Source of the DNA: Eudorina sp. 2006-703-Eu-15
Taxonomy: Eukaryota; Chlorophyta; Chlorophyceae; Chlamydomonadales; Volvocaceae
Direction: 5' to 3'
Length of the DNA stretch: 64,000 nucleotides
NCBI GenBank assembly: GCA_003117195.1
Contig: BDSI01000125.1
Location: 62,001-126,000 of the forward strand
Each line of letters opens with the position of its first letter. Within the stretch, counting starts at the first letter, position 1. A program made the translations under genes and the position numbers. A model generated the notes under the pieces. The model did no database searches, had not been told where the DNA came from, and saw only the letters and a program-made list of their open reading frames with translations. Below, piece after piece: positions 44,781 to 57,231 of this stretch.

Positions 44781-45987
44781 GGCAGCCCCTGGTAGCCTGT
44801 CGCGCAGACCGTGGGGCGACGGGCTCCATGGGCGCGCAGCGGCCGCCGAAAGAGCCGATGGTCTGAAGTGGCAGATCTGCCGGCTGATGGCCGCGCAGGG
44901 GGCCTCAGGGTTGTCGGGCATGCTACGGGGATGCTACGATGGACATGCGCATGTGTCGCCGCCGGTTACGGTACTGCAACACGCACCTCGGGCAACACAG
45001 CTTTATGGCGGGGATGCCGTTCACGGCATGGGTACTTAACTTACGCGCGCACAAAGGACGTCGACTGACTGCGGATACAGCCTTCTGGGGGCATTTGGCG
45101 AAATGGTGACAGGTTGCGCGTAGCTTTGGGCGTGAATGTAATGCAGCCATATGTGGTCAGCCTACGGCGGAGGGTTGACTGGAACACTGGTGCGGAGAAG
45201 TGCGCGAGAGGACACAGATGGGTCCTCGACGACATCAATCACGGACACAGGAAGCGATCGTGTCCATCGTGTTCACTCCGGGGCCAACTAAAGCTAGGTA
45301 GGGAGAACAGAGCTGCAGGGAGCTTTTGCAGTGCGCACGTATGCGGTTGCAATTATGTTGGCGATGCGTGGGAGCAGTGGATGTTAACGGGCAGGAACGG
45401 GCGTCGTTCATCGGTGTCCACGCGACCTCGAGTTCCAGAGGCCTACCAGTGCGGCCCCGTCGCGTTCCCCGAAAGGCCTATGGAAGCGCGTGATCGTAAG
45501 CACAGGTACCTCCGCCCCTTTTCGATGCCTTCGCATCCCCCAGTAACGTGCGGAACAGGGTCCGTAAGGTCATACAGCCGACCAAAGCCGTGAACGCGAA
45601 CGCAACGGGAAGCGTCGTGCACTGCGCAAGAGGGAATGCAATGCATCATGTGAAGTTTATGTGTGCAGTTCGCCCTGGTATTCCACCTCGCTGATTTTTC
45701 AGGAACTGTACGGTAAATGTCTTGCAAAGGCCGACAGCGAAGGACTCGTCCTCGAACACGTTCCTCGTAGAACATGATTGTCCAAATATGTCTTTTACTG
45801 ATACATATTTTATGGCGACGTCATAGCAACAGTCTCCTCGAGGTGGACCTACAGGTTCTTGCGCCTTGACCTTTTGGATTTATATGGTCGGGAATAAACA
45901 GCAGAAGTAAAACTTTATGTGAAGTTTTAGAGCATTCGAAGGGCTGCGAGCTCTGCAGCAAGCTGTTGTGGTGACAGCAAGGGAACC
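44781..45987. other. Intergenic region, no gene seen
   Basis: It holds the 3' untranslated region of the RNase M5-like gene, with a candidate TGTAA, and the upstream region of the next gene. Open frames of up to 159 codons occur but lack motifs, conserved composition or splice logic. Confidence 0.55.
45137..45141 (+). terminator. Candidate TGTAA polyadenylation signal of the RNase M5-like gene
   Basis: TGTAA lies about 357 bases after the stop codon of the RNase M5-like gene. Confidence 0.45.
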
Positions 45988-46569
45988 ATGTTCAACTCTC
46001 AGACCGGTTTTATGAGCAACTTTGTTGAGCAGGATGGCTGCGCACGGACAGTTATCGTGCTTCTCATGCTGACAACGGTCGGGTGCATCAGTTACACTTG
46101 GGGGTACTACGAGGTAAGCTCACCTGCGATTGGTACAACGATCAAGTTATCTTTTCGTAAATCAAGAACATATATTAACCGCCTTCGTTGCGTTTCCTCC
46201 CAGGGCATTGCCAATGCTCAGAGCAACCTCATGCTGGATAAGCTGCATGAGCTTCAGCTGATGCAAATGTCCACTGCAAGCAATGGCACGGAAGCCCAGA
46301 AGCACGTCATGGGTCATGGGATGCGCCTTGCAGAGGCTTATGACACCAACCGAATAGAGGAAGTGGATGGCACGCACGAGCCAGCGGTGGCGGACGTGGA
46401 TACTTCCGCAACGAAAGCTGCCGCGGCTCTAGAGGAGGCGACTACGGGATCGCAGCGGAGACTAGCTTCAGATCAAACCGTGGGACAGCTTCGTGGGGTA
46501 TCTGGCACCGAGGAGCGAAAGGCCTCGCGGAAATTAGGTATCGGGCGGCACGGCGAGGAAGAGACTTGA
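45988..46569 (+). CDS. Small single-pass membrane protein, unknown
   Basis: I do not recognise this protein. Two exons, 45988-46113 and 46204-46569, joined at a GTAAGC donor and a CAG acceptor, give 163 residues in phase. Residues about 18-41 form one membrane helix (CARTVIVLLMLTTVGCISYT). The following Met/Leu/Gln-rich helix (NLMLDKLHELQLMQMS) could be a short coiled coil, and the rest is polar and charged, rich in Ala, Glu, Thr and Arg. The exon split falls just after the membrane helix. A TGTAA lies 190 bases downstream, which supports a real transcript. The orientation and compartment are unknown. Confidence 0.6.
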   Translation: MFNSQTGFMSNFVEQDGCARTVIVLLMLTTVGCISYTWGYYEVSSPAIGTTIKLSFRKSRTYINRLRCVSSQGIANAQSNLMLDKLHELQLMQMSTASNGTEAQKHVMGHGMRLAEAYDTNRIEEVDGTHEPAVADVDTSATKAAAALEEATTGSQRRLASDQTVGQLRGVSGTEERKASRKLGIGRHGEEET

Positions 46570-47204
46570 CCAGGTTGGAGAGGAGAGACTATCAAGCGCA
46601 CTGGGGATCGGGCATATCTTTAACATGCGCGCGACGCGGGGAACCAGTACGCAGCAGTCTGTGCGACACGGCATCGGGGACGCCGTCCTTGTTCTTGTTT
46701 GTACGGTCAGAGAAGGCGTATATCATGTACAGGACATAGTGCAGTCGAACGTGACGGTGTAATGATGGTACATGGCTGGCATGGCAACATGTCGTTTTCG
46801 TTGTGGTGGGGGTGCGGTGCGCCCTGTGTGCTTTGATGTGTGGCCCCCGAACGGCCGCCGGGTAGGTCATGACGGACTTTCGAAATGTTCATCCTGCGTC
46901 ATTGTTCGTCCCTCTGTCGGTTAGAGGATTTCGCAGCGAGTTGATGATTTGGACTCGGTGCTCATGCAACCAAGCATGGAGCAGGAAGACAGGCTTGTAG
47001 TACAGATTTGGGCCGTCACCGGCCTTGCCAACTGCCTGTCTCGGTGGAGACCAGTCAAGACGTACATGCTAATGACGTGCTTGAAAAGTTGTATACCTCG
47101 AGCTTCATGCCATGTAGTAACAGCAATTGCGTTGCTCATACTACCCATGGTCCTTGCTCCATGCAGCGCACACAGCGCCAAACAGCCCCCCTGCGAGCAT
47201 GCCG
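46570..47204. other. Intergenic region between convergent genes
   Basis: 3' untranslated regions of the small membrane protein gene and of the minus-strand gene ending at 47205. No coding exon is recognised. Confidence 0.55.
46758..46762 (+). terminator. Candidate TGTAA polyadenylation signal of the small membrane protein gene
   Basis: TGTAA lies about 190 bases past the stop codon. Confidence 0.5.
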
Positions 47205-50200
47205 CTACCCGAACCGGATCTGCCCATGCCCGGCGATGCTTGCTTGGGGCAGTTTGGAATCAACGTCCAGTGTCGCCGTCAGCTCCTCCAGCAGCGTCTT
47301 GGTCCGGGTGCCGCCGGCTGCGCCCCCTGACCCAGCCAGGCCGCCCAACGTCCCCGTCCGCCCACCTGTCCGACCCAGCACCTCCTCCAGCCCCATCACC
47401 CGGCTGACCTTCTCAGCGTCCACCGCATCGCCGCCGCGTGCATGCGGTGCCGACCCAGCCCGCGCACCACCCCTGCCTCCCCTCCGCGCCCCAGCCCCCG
47501 GTGACGCCGACGTGGAGGCAGCCCCCGCTCCCATCACACGCGCGAGCGTCTGCCCCGACTGCAGCTCCAGCTCCTGTCGTCTCGCAGCCTGCTGGCGCGT
47601 CGCCTCGCGCAGCTGCTGCCGCCGCTCCGCCTGGTAATGCAGCTCCAGCGCCTCTATGTGCTGTTCCCGCACCACACGGGCTGTAACCATGTCGGCGCCT
47701 CGCTGCTCGAACGCTGGGTCTGTCTGCGCGCACAGGAAAGGGACCATATCGTAACCGTAACCACCAGGTGGTGAGACGGTGCAAGGATGTTGCGAGGACC
47801 AACGCCTCCCTACGCGGATGATGACGAATTCGATAGCGGTATCAGGCGGTCAATCGGCAGCAGCCACTGTGCGAGGATCCATGTCACACTGTTCGTACAG
47901 TACGGCACCGTGCCGTACCTGCGAGTGGTAGAGCCCCGCCGCGACCCAGGGGTCCAGCGCCCTCTGCCGCAGCCTGCCCGTCTCGCTGAGCGTCAGGCCG
48001 GGCCGTCCCACCCAGTCGCAACTGAACTGCTGCAGGTGGAGCGGCTTCTCCTGGTCGCGCTGCATGGTGCTGGGCTCGGCGTGGACCAGCATCACCTCCA
48101 GCCCGTCAGTGCCCTCCGCGGGCGTGCGGCCCTGCGCGATGCTGACCGCGCGGGAGATGAGGCGCGGCCCGGCGGGGGCGCCGCCTCCCGCACTGTTGGT
48201 GATGCGGATGCTGTGCGCTCGGCTGAGGACCTGGAGCAGCAGGGCGCGCGACGCGGGGCAAGGGCGCTTGTCAGCCCGGCGGTGGAGGCGCGCGGAGTGT
48301 TAGTTTCTAGAGTTCTAGCACACCAGCGCGGCCATGCAAACAGCATGAGTGCGGCCAGCCACGCAAGACGGTATCTCGCCGTCAGCAAACAAGGACATCT
48401 GTAAGCGTCTGTGACACGCTGCCAGGTACTATCCCTCCAGGGTATGCTCTGCCTACCCACCCGCCCGCACACGGGGCTCTGAGGACTGGGCTCCACATTG
48501 GGTCCGTTCTGCGCCGCACGAGCCGCCCCACAAACAATGTCGTCAGCCGCAGTGCACGACCCCTTTGTCAATAAAGACAGCGAAAATCACCGTGCATGCC
48601 CCCGAACCCCACTCCAGCCCCCACGGCATCCTCACATCGTCGTAATGGGGCCGGTCGTCGCCGCCAATGGCGTATCCCACCGCCGGCGGCATCTCTATCT
48701 CCGACTCCTCGTCGTCGCCCAGCCGGCCCCCCGACGCGGAAGCCTGCCGCAGCCACAGCTGCTTGGCGGCCGTGCGGTAGCTGTCCTTGAAGTCCATGGT
48801 GGGGATGATGACGGCCGGCGGCTTGTAGTCGAACGCCAGCATGGCGCACCGGGCGACGCAGTCCAGGAACTCTGAACGGGGCCGAATAGAGTTGGGGGTG
48901 CACGATCGGCAGTCCGCGGTCGGTCCGTAGCGCGAGATGGCGGCGACCAGCAGGCAAGGGCTGACTGGGTTTGGGTGCACATGGTAGAGCAAAACCAGGA
49001 CACGAGGGGCGCGCAAGAGCCATCGGGCGACGCGGAAGGGCGAAAGCGCGCCCGCATCGCACGGCCGCAGTGGCGATACGGTGGTGAGGCGTGCGCGCCG
49101 GCGTGGCGCAGCGCACCTTGAAAGGTCAATCGGATCTTGGTATGTACATTGGAGTCAATGACGTCGTTGGGGACGCCGAATTTGCAGCGCTTGAAGGAGT
49201 TGATGAGCTGCAGGCGGCTGAGCACGGTGGCGGTGACCTCGAAGTCGGAGGCGAAGCGTAGGAAGGTGATCAGGGTCATCTCAGGCGGCTGCACAGACGG
49301 GGGCACAGGCGGCACGGCAAATGCCTGGGTCAGTGATTGCCAAATGGGTGAGCCCCTGGCGTTCGTGGGGCACATGCCTAGCCTGGGACGCGCCCTTGCG
49401 TGCACCCGGATCGGGATGTACAGGGAGGTTCACCGTCGCCCCGGTTCGACTCAGTACAGCCGAGGTAGGCCTCGCTAGTCCAGCGGCAACGCAGGGGTTC
49501 CCATAGCCAGGAGCCAATACACCGGAGCCACGCTATTCGTCGGACTTTTATCGCCGTATCGTAACAATCCTGCAAAACTCAAGTCCCAAGTCCCAGCCCG
49601 CGCCTGTCGAGCTGATCTGCAAACTAAAAAGGAATACTGTTGTCCCTCCCCCGCTTTTGATCAAAGTCCGTTGGCTCCGTGGTCGCCAATTCCGGTTCTA
49701 CGCCGGAACCAATACCCTCATTCGCTCACACGCACATCCACGCACCGTATCGCTCTGTGACGCCCCCGAATTCGAGTTGGGCGGCGACTCATGCTGACCT
49801 GCACCGCCCTGCTGTTGTGTCATGTACGTGTCCCAGATGACGGTCAGCTTGGGGCGCAGCCGCTCCAGGGTGGTCACAATGTCCATGTGCAGCAGCGCCA
49901 GGTCGATGGGCTCCGGCTCGGGCAGGGGCTGGTGCAGCCGCGGCAGGACGTACCGGGCGACCTGACGGTTGCGGCGGTGCCGGCATTGCGCGGCATTGAG
50001 CAGGCAGGCCGGAGGGGAAGCGCAAAATGTGACGGACAGGAGGCGTCAGGGTTAGTGGCGAGCGGCACGGATGCACTGCCAATTAGGGCCCATGTGGCCC
50101 AGTCGCCTGCCCAGCTACCAGCCACCGTGACCTACACCGATAGCTCGAATGTCTGCTGGCGGGCAGACATCGTCCGTCCAGGGGAGGGCCCGGCTCAGCC

Positions 50201-52013
50201 TGCCGCGAGTCATGGCCGCGTCTGCTGTGGGGAGCAGTCCCCGCACGCAGCAATCCGGTCGCGCCGCACGGCTGCGCTCAACACCCGGCAACGCCGCCTC
50301 CTGGTCGCAGCCCACACTTTCGTCGGCGACATCCCCATCGCCGCATATCAGCTGCAGCCCGCAGCCCCTTAGGTTGAGTGCCCTAACAGTATATCCACCT
50401 CTCCCGCTCTCATAGCAGATCCGCGCCACACTCCCCCCCCGGCGCTGTGTCCCGACACCGCGCGACCGGCGGGTTCGACCCCCATCGCCCACGTTTGTCC
50501 CAGCGTCGCCCCATCCCACCCTGAGGCCACCCCGCCCCCTTGTCCTACTCACCACCTGGTCGAAGGACTCCTGCACGGTGACCGCCGGACACAGCTTGGT
50601 GCCCAGCCCCGTGATCGCCAGCAGGAAGTCCGACAGCGCCAGACGGGAGGCCGCCCCGGGGTCCAGGGAGCCCAGCAGGATCTGCAGCCGCCGACGGCCA
50701 AGGTGGATGGGCAGGGCCGCACATGAACAGCGGTGGCCATGCCGTCGCCGCCCGCTAAGCGCAACCCCACGCACATGCGACCTCGCACAGGGAGCACCTG
50801 CTTGAGATCGCAGGGCTGCGATCCCCCAGCCATGGCCCATCCCTATCACGGCACGACACTGAGCTGCAGCCCCTGGCTTGGGGCCAAGACACCGCGGGGC
50901 CCCAGCTTTATGCTGCACCCAGCATCAGGGCCACTGCGCCACAGACGTTTCGCCCGACGTTTCTCTTTCTTCTCGTGGCCCCGAACCGACGCGCCCGACC
51001 GGTGGCGCCCCCAGGCCAAGGTGTGCCTGCCCGCGTGAGGGGCTCAGCCTACTCGGCAGCCGCAGCAGCGCCACGTGTGGCGGCCCCGGGAGGCTGATGA
51101 CGCCGGCACTGACCGCGGGGGAGCCGGGCGGCCCTGTCGCCGCACCTTATCAAACAGGCCAGAGAGGCCCAGGGCGTCGATCTCATCGTTGCACATGCCC
51201 ATGTCCCGCACGAAGCGGATGAACTGCGCTCGGCTGATGAACATGAAGTTCTGCTTGTCGCCCCAGCCGCAGTAGCGGATGAATACCTCCCGCAGGTGCT
51301 GCTTCTGTGGTTGGTGAGGGCGGGAGTTGGCGGGGAAAGGCACGTGGGCAGCCGGTTGGGGGCCCATAGATGCGAATCCACATCCGAGACGTAGATCTCA
51401 TATGCCAAGGGGCGGTGAGGCATAATACCCAGCGAAGCGCAGCTGCTTCCGCCGTCTAGGTAAGCACCGTGGTCCATGACTGGGCAGAGCCCAGCCCCGA
51501 GCCGGCAACGGCCGCACGCCACAGTGTGCGACACAATGAAGTCACCGCCTGCGGCCCAATTGGATTTTGGGCGCTCAACCCTCGGCACTCACGATTTCGG
51601 GTTTCATCTCCACCGCCAGGTCTGTGCGCCATGTTCGGCTGCTGGGCAGGATGGGCGACTTTGGCTTCGGGGTCGCCGCGCTCAGGGCTGGGGCGAGTTT
51701 GCTCTGCGTTAGTGGCGGTCGGACATGGGGCCAAACAAGCTCGCTTGTACTGGAGGGCAGCTGTGTACGTCGGGGCTGTGAACGCACGCCGTGCAACCCC
51801 CCTACATTGCCCACCCTCCCGGCGTGGGCCTACACACTCCCGGCGTGCCCACCCTCCCGGCGTGAACCCCCGGGGCCTACACACCCAGTCCATCGTCTGC
51901 ACGCCACCAAGCTTAATACGAAGACGCTTCTTAACGGTGGCTTCGAGCCTGTCGAAGAAGTCTTCTAAACACCTGCGCCACCAGCCATGGTGCACCAGGT
52001 CAGCCGCCCGCAT
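47205..52013 (-). CDS. Conserved-looking 625-residue protein with EF-hand-like segments, unknown
   Basis: I cannot name the family. Nine exons from the 5' end (51908-52013, 51593-51621, 51146-51304, 50553-50681, 49746-49961, 49117-49288, 48636-48871, 47919-48230, 47205-47723) close in phase to 625 residues. The first 400 residues are dense, low in simple sequence and look folded. KQHLREVFIRYCGWGDKQNF followed by ISRAQFIRFVRDMG, and LDPGAASRLALSDFLLAIT, resemble helix-loop-helix units like degenerate EF-hands. MTLITFLRFASDFEVTATVL and FLDCVARCAMLAFDYKPP follow. The C-terminal exon has a charged coiled-coil stretch (VREQHIEALELHYQAERRQQ) and a Gly/Ala/Arg-rich region. A 29-base microexon (DLAVEMKPEI) is needed for phase. 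The architecture suggests a ciliary or centriolar protein, and its head-to-head neighbour is CEP95-like, but this is inference. The start Met at 52013 is the first in frame; an upstream exon is possible. Confidence 0.65.
51806..51880. repeat. Imperfect tandem repeat in intron
   Basis: Two copies of CCCACCCTCCCGGCGTG, a partial copy, and two copies of GGGCCTACACAC alternate in the first intron of the minus-strand gene, close to its 5' donor. Confidence 0.7.
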
Positions 52014-52459
52014 ACGGGAGCTCCATCAGATTGTCCATCGCGCAGGCGGCGTACTTCTTTGCGCTTGCATTTCCCGACGTCGATGGCCGGCCTACGTCCG
52101 TAGAAGGCCCCGCGCTTCCGGGTGTCGCCATCGTAGGCTTAATTTGTATTGCAGGACTACGTCATATTCGGTTATCCATTTTCATTTGGGCGCAGAACGC
52201 TTTCTAGGGTATACAAAGATATGCACTAAGCCTTCCAAGAAGTGGTGTAATAATGGTTTTCTCTACGAAGGATAAGGAAATAACGCTTGTGAGTTTGCTG
52301 CAATCTTGCAACTTCGAAGGTTTGTGCCGTGGTACGGCTACGGGTCACAGTCAACCAGCTGCAGATAGCCGGGTAAGGAATTTCCATCATTGATCATTTG
52401 TTTCTTCTTTAAGTATGAGGATATCGTTATAGCCTGGTGGCTGGGCCGGGTCAACGGTC
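52014..52459. promoter_or_regulatory. Shared divergent region between the EF-hand-like and CEP95-like genes
   Basis: About 446 bases separate the two start codons. The middle is AT-rich compared with both genes. It should hold both promoters; no specific site is recognised. Confidence 0.45.
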
Positions 52460-55400
52460 ATGGCTGACGAGGGCTTTACAGCTGAAGAGCTGGTACAAGC
52501 TTGTAATAAGATCATTGTACGTGATCATCGAAGAACCTAAACATGAAGCTGAATAAATCCTTTGATAAAGCCCTCCGAGTGCAGTGCATACGCAGTGACA
52601 CTAACGTGAATCTGAACTTGCTGTGCAGGTGTATGCTGGACTTATTGCAAAGGTAGCAAACGTCCAGGAGGTCAGGGCGGTATGCAGTAGCAGTCCTCTT
52701 TTGGTTGCAGCGCTTGAAGGCTTTCTCGGGAGGCGCCTGGAAGATGTAATTAGGTCTCCATCCACGCCAGATGAACGGGCCTTCAATTTCACTCTCGTCG
52801 TAAGTTTACTAATTGGCAGTAGCATGCCTTGCCACAACATGTACAAAGCCGGATGCGCTTTTGTGCCCATACAGGTGGACGTCCTTTCACAAATCCTAAA
52901 TTGCGATCTTTCTCACATTTCCGGGCAGCGGATCGTTGAGGGCTCAGTTGAGGACATATCGAACATCCTCGAGCTCCTCGCTGCGCTGTGCCATGGCAAA
53001 CCGCTGCTTGGTAAGTGACACGTTTAAGATGATGTACCTGACAGCGTCATCTACCTGTCATCTGGGCCTTCATGTCGACCATCCTACAAATGCACGCCCC
53101 ACTTCCTTGCAGGGCCCGCGCCCGCTCATCCCACGGAGCACAGCCCCCCAGCGCCACTGCAGGTGGAACCACACGGGCCGTCCGCATACACGCTGGCTCC
53201 TGAAGATTCCCAGGACCCTGTCCCAGGTAGCCCCGTGGTGCAACCTCAGGGTCGTCCAGGCTTGGCCCAGCAGCACTCGCAAGCGACGGCAGCAGGCTCG
53301 CCGCCCCGGGCTAGCACCAGTACTGACGCCGAAGGCAGCGCCTACGACAGCGACGGGCCTGGGAGGCGGAACCAGCTACGATACCTGACGGACGAGCAGC
53401 GCACGCACAGCAGCGATGAGGAGGTGGGCCGCCGTCTGCAATTCTGGCAGCGTCAGCAGCAGCAGCAGCGGGGCCCCGACCACGAGGCTGCGGGGCCCAG
53501 TCACGGTGCTGACGCTGAGATGGAGGCGCAAGAGGAACTTCAGCTGCAATGGCAGCTGCGGAGAGGCGGTCAGGAGGACAGATACGCGCAGCCGGACACG
53601 GGGCGCTCTTCGCTCCCGCCGGGCGCCGTCCGGGTGCGGCGGAGGGTCTCCGGCCGCCGCCAGCGCGGCTCGCTGCTGCAGAGGGTGGTGCTGGGCGGCG
53701 CGCAGCTCCCCCTGAGTCCCATCCAGGAGGTGTCACGAGAGGGGGGAGATCTCAGCAGGGCGTCCAAGGTGCGGTCGCTGTATGGCAGTATTGAGAAGCC
53801 TCGCCGCGTGAACGGACAGGCCTTCGTCATGGACCGTTGGCATAGTATGAATCTCTGGAAGGGTCATTCGTTAAGATACCGGCGGAAATGCGCAGCGCGG
53901 TCAGGTCGGCCCTGCTACCCGGAGAAAGGGACCCGCAGCCGTTTGTGGTGGTGACCTAGGGTAGAGAGGAGCTCAAATCACGCGCCCCTGCGTTCCCGCG
54001 ATGCAAAACCCTGAACCACCCGCCCACCTTCCTATCACCACACGGTCAGGGCATACAACGCAAACCGCGTCAACCACCACAGCAACCATGCCATCACCGC
54101 ACCAGTTATGATGCGGGTACTTGGCACTGTACAGTGTCTTCGGCTCCCCCTTTCACCGATGCTAATGCGTCCTGGCCCGTCACCTGGCCCGTCACTTGGC
54201 CCATCCTGACCCCACCCGCCCCGCCAGGAGACCCCAGGCGTCCAGAGCACGGGCCGCAGGACTGGCGATAGCGCCAGCAGCGGCTCACCCGGACGACCCC
54301 AGCAACCCCACGTGGTCGCGCAAACCAGGCCCAGCGCCGGCGGGGTCAGCAGCGTTATCAGCGTCCCCTCCGTCCCATACATCAACTCCAGGGTGGGCAG
54401 CCGCCTGGGGAGCAGCAGTGGTGCCGGCAACGCGCAGCACCCGCAGCAGTCATCGGACTCCGGCAGCCCGGGTGCGGAGGCTAGGCCGTGGACGGCGGAC
54501 GCCGCGGTGCAGGCGCCCCCGCCGCCGCCGTCCTCGGGCACGTCCACGCTGCTGGAGCGCGCGCTGTCACAAGCGGAGGCCGCGCTCCGCGGGCTGGGCC
54601 GGGAGTACGAGGCTTTCTACTACCGGGACGATGACAACGACGACGCGGCGGGTCTCACTGGGCGGAGCAGGCGCCGAGCGCGAAAGCAGCAGCGCAGCCG
54701 CCGCGGCGACAGCGCTGACGAGCCCACCACCGCCGCCGCCGCTGCCACCCGTGGCGGCGGTGGCATTGTCCGGGCCGGCGGGCCGCAGGAGTATGCGCCG
54801 GCACGGCGCGCTCTCCGTGCCGCGCCCTGGCCTGATGGCTCCACGGGGCAGGTGAAGCAGCACCAGGCCTTCCTGAGGCGCGCGAAGCGAGTCCTGACGG
54901 CGAGCCGTGGAACCACGGGCGCCAACCTGACGGCCGAGAGCGGCAGTACAGCGACTGCGTCCCTCGCGCCTTCGGCCACCACCGGCCCGCTGTCCCGCAC
55001 GGTGTCCCGAGCTGGGTCCGGGGCCGGTTCTGGAGGATTCAGGAGGTCCTCCCGGCCTGCTAAGCCGCCGCCTCACGCCGCCTCTGTTGCCGAGCCTGCA
55101 GTCGGCAGGAGGGCGCCGCCGCAGCGGCGGCGTTGGTCGTCTGAGGCCGCAGCCGCGGGGCCTAGCGGAGGCGGCAGCAGCGACAGGGGTGGTGGCAGCA
55201 GCAGCCGCAGCACGGGCGGGCATGAGGAGCTGGTGCGCACGCTACGCGGTGGCGTGGCCCCCCTGGACGCAGCGGCGGCCATGTCGCAGGGCAGCAGGAG
55301 GCTGCTGCAGCGCATCCCCAACCACCTGTACGGGCCGGCGACTGCCGGAGGCATGGCCCTCATGGAGGACTCCTTGGTGGGCGGGCTGGAGAAGGCGGGT

Positions 55401-57231
55401 CGCCGGACCCTGCCGCCGGGCCTGCAGCTCAACCCGGACCTGCAGGGCCGGCTGCGGTCCTTGGCCAGGTATCAGGTTGGGGGCAGGAGAGGCAGGGTGG
55501 TGCGGGGACGGAGAGAAGCGAGGGGGCCTCGGGCGCGGGCTGTCCTCGGTCCCAGAACAAGGGCAGTAGGGCACACCCTTGACCGCGGCGACGTGGGGTC
55601 ACAGCGTGCACCACGCGGGGTCAGGCGCGTTGGCCCCTCGTGACATCCTTGGGGCCTGTGGTGCCGCACTCCCCGACAAGCTGTCGCCCGGCTCCGGTCC
55701 AATGATAATGATGGTGACTGTGCTGTAACGCACGACGCACTGCGGCAACCCGCCAGGCTCGCGGAGGAGGACCCCAAGCAGCGGGCGGCGCGCGCGGCCG
55801 TAGAGTCCCTGACGGTTGCGGACGACCTGCTGCGGCACGCGCGGCGGCGGGCGATGATCGAGCGGCTGAACCGCGCACGGACGAGGCGGGAGGCGGCCCT
55901 GCGCGTGACGACCGACAGGCTGCACGAGCAGGCGCAGGTGGGGCGGCGGCCCGGTGCGGCGGCGGCCCGGCGGGGCGGTGCGCAACCCGCAGGGCCCTGC
56001 CGTTAGCTTCAGTACGGTTAGCCCCGCGAGACTCGGGAGGGGGGCAGCATCCTTGCTCTGCTGCAAGGGGTGGACACGGTGGCAGAGGGCAGCGATGGGG
56101 CAAGCGAGCTCACAGCATCGTGGCCACTGTCCAGCGCTGCGCGGGAGGACCCGTCGGCGCCTTACTACCGCCGCGTTTGTGCGTTTGCGGCGACCTGGGT
56201 TCTGCTGGCAAGAACCTGATCGATGAGATTCCTGCAGCGCGCGCCTGCCTCTCAGTTGCCCCATACGGTGCCTCTTTCCCCTCCGGCGAGCGTGTGCTCC
56301 CAACATGCGGCGTGTCTGGGCGATCATACCCAACACCAACCAGCTTGCGAGCGGGAGCGATGGGTGGCAGTGGGGTCATGCCCAGGGCGCTCGCCTGCCT
56401 GCGGTTACTGGGAAGTGGTTAGATAAGAGACCCGCCCGACCCAAACCAAGCACCAATATGGGGAGTGGTGTCTGCAACTGCGGGTGACGCCGCGCAGGAG
56501 TACGAGAGGCGTGTGGAGCAGCTGCGGCTGCAGCGGCTGGCCGAGGAGTGGACAGCCAGCCAGCGCAGCGCCCAGATGCAGCGGGCGCTGGCGGCAGAGC
56601 TGGCGGTGCGGGACGCGTTCCTGGAGGTGCTGGAGGGCGAGAAGGAGGTGCTGCTGGTGGAGAGACAGGAGGCCAGGGCTGATGAGCGGGCCGCCTTCCC
56701 GTCCTACAAGAGGGCCATGCGGTGGGTGCTGGTGCAGGGCTGCACGCGTGGGTGCGGGTCAGCCACGGCGCCGCATGGACCGCCCGACCCCTCCATTGGC
56801 ATCTGCCTGGCTTGGCATCAACGGCACGGGCTGCATGTCAGCGTCGGTATCCCTCCCTGCTGGCCTGCCTGTGCAAATGTCCCAGCGGTGTCTTCACCCC
56901 CTGTGAGGTCTGACATTTACAGTACGGTACCATGACCGGGTTCCGGGGGCGCAGGAAGGCGGAGAAGGAGTACGTGGAAGTGTTCAAGCTGCTGGAGGAC
57001 ATGCTGGCGGTCGAGCGGCAGCAGCGCGTGCGGGCGGACAGGGAGGCCGTGGACGCGCAGCGGTACTACAACCAGCTGACGGCGCAGGTGGTGTACGACA
57101 GGGTCCAGGAGCTGCTGTACCGGGTGGCGCGCGACGACGAGGCCACGATGCAGCGCCGGAGCATTGCCGCGCAGCCCAAGGCCCGGCGCGCGCTGATGGC
57201 CCAGATTCGCCGGCTGCTGGAAATGCCGTGA
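52460..57231 (+). CDS. CEP95-like centrosomal/basal body protein
   Basis: Eight exons (52460-52516, 52629-52799, 52875-53010, 53113-53768, 54228-55468, 55757-55937, 56498-56721, 56955-57231) join in phase to 980 residues; human CEP95 has about 820. The first 120 residues resemble the CH-like N-terminal domain of CEP95: MADEGFTAEELVQACNKI, ALEGFLGRRLEDVIRSP with a spacer, then VDVLSQILNCDLSHISGQRI and VEGSVEDISNILELLAAL, the last two matching the family pattern around SHI-G-IV-G. A long disordered middle follows (Ser, Gly, Ala, Gln and Arg rich, about 125-750). The C-terminus is a charged coiled coil (LRLQRLAEEWTASQRSAQMQ, EKEYVEVFKLLEDMLAVERQ). A role at centrioles or basal bodies follows from the family name. 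The assignment rests on remembered pattern similarity over a short domain, so it is moderate. Confidence 0.65.
56424..56458 (+). repeat. Dispersed intron motif, copy B
   Basis: AAGAGACCCGCCCGACCCAA followed by ACCAAGCACCAAT closely matches 1655-1689, 55 kb away. It ends about 40 bases before the acceptor of the exon starting at 56498. Confidence 0.6.
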
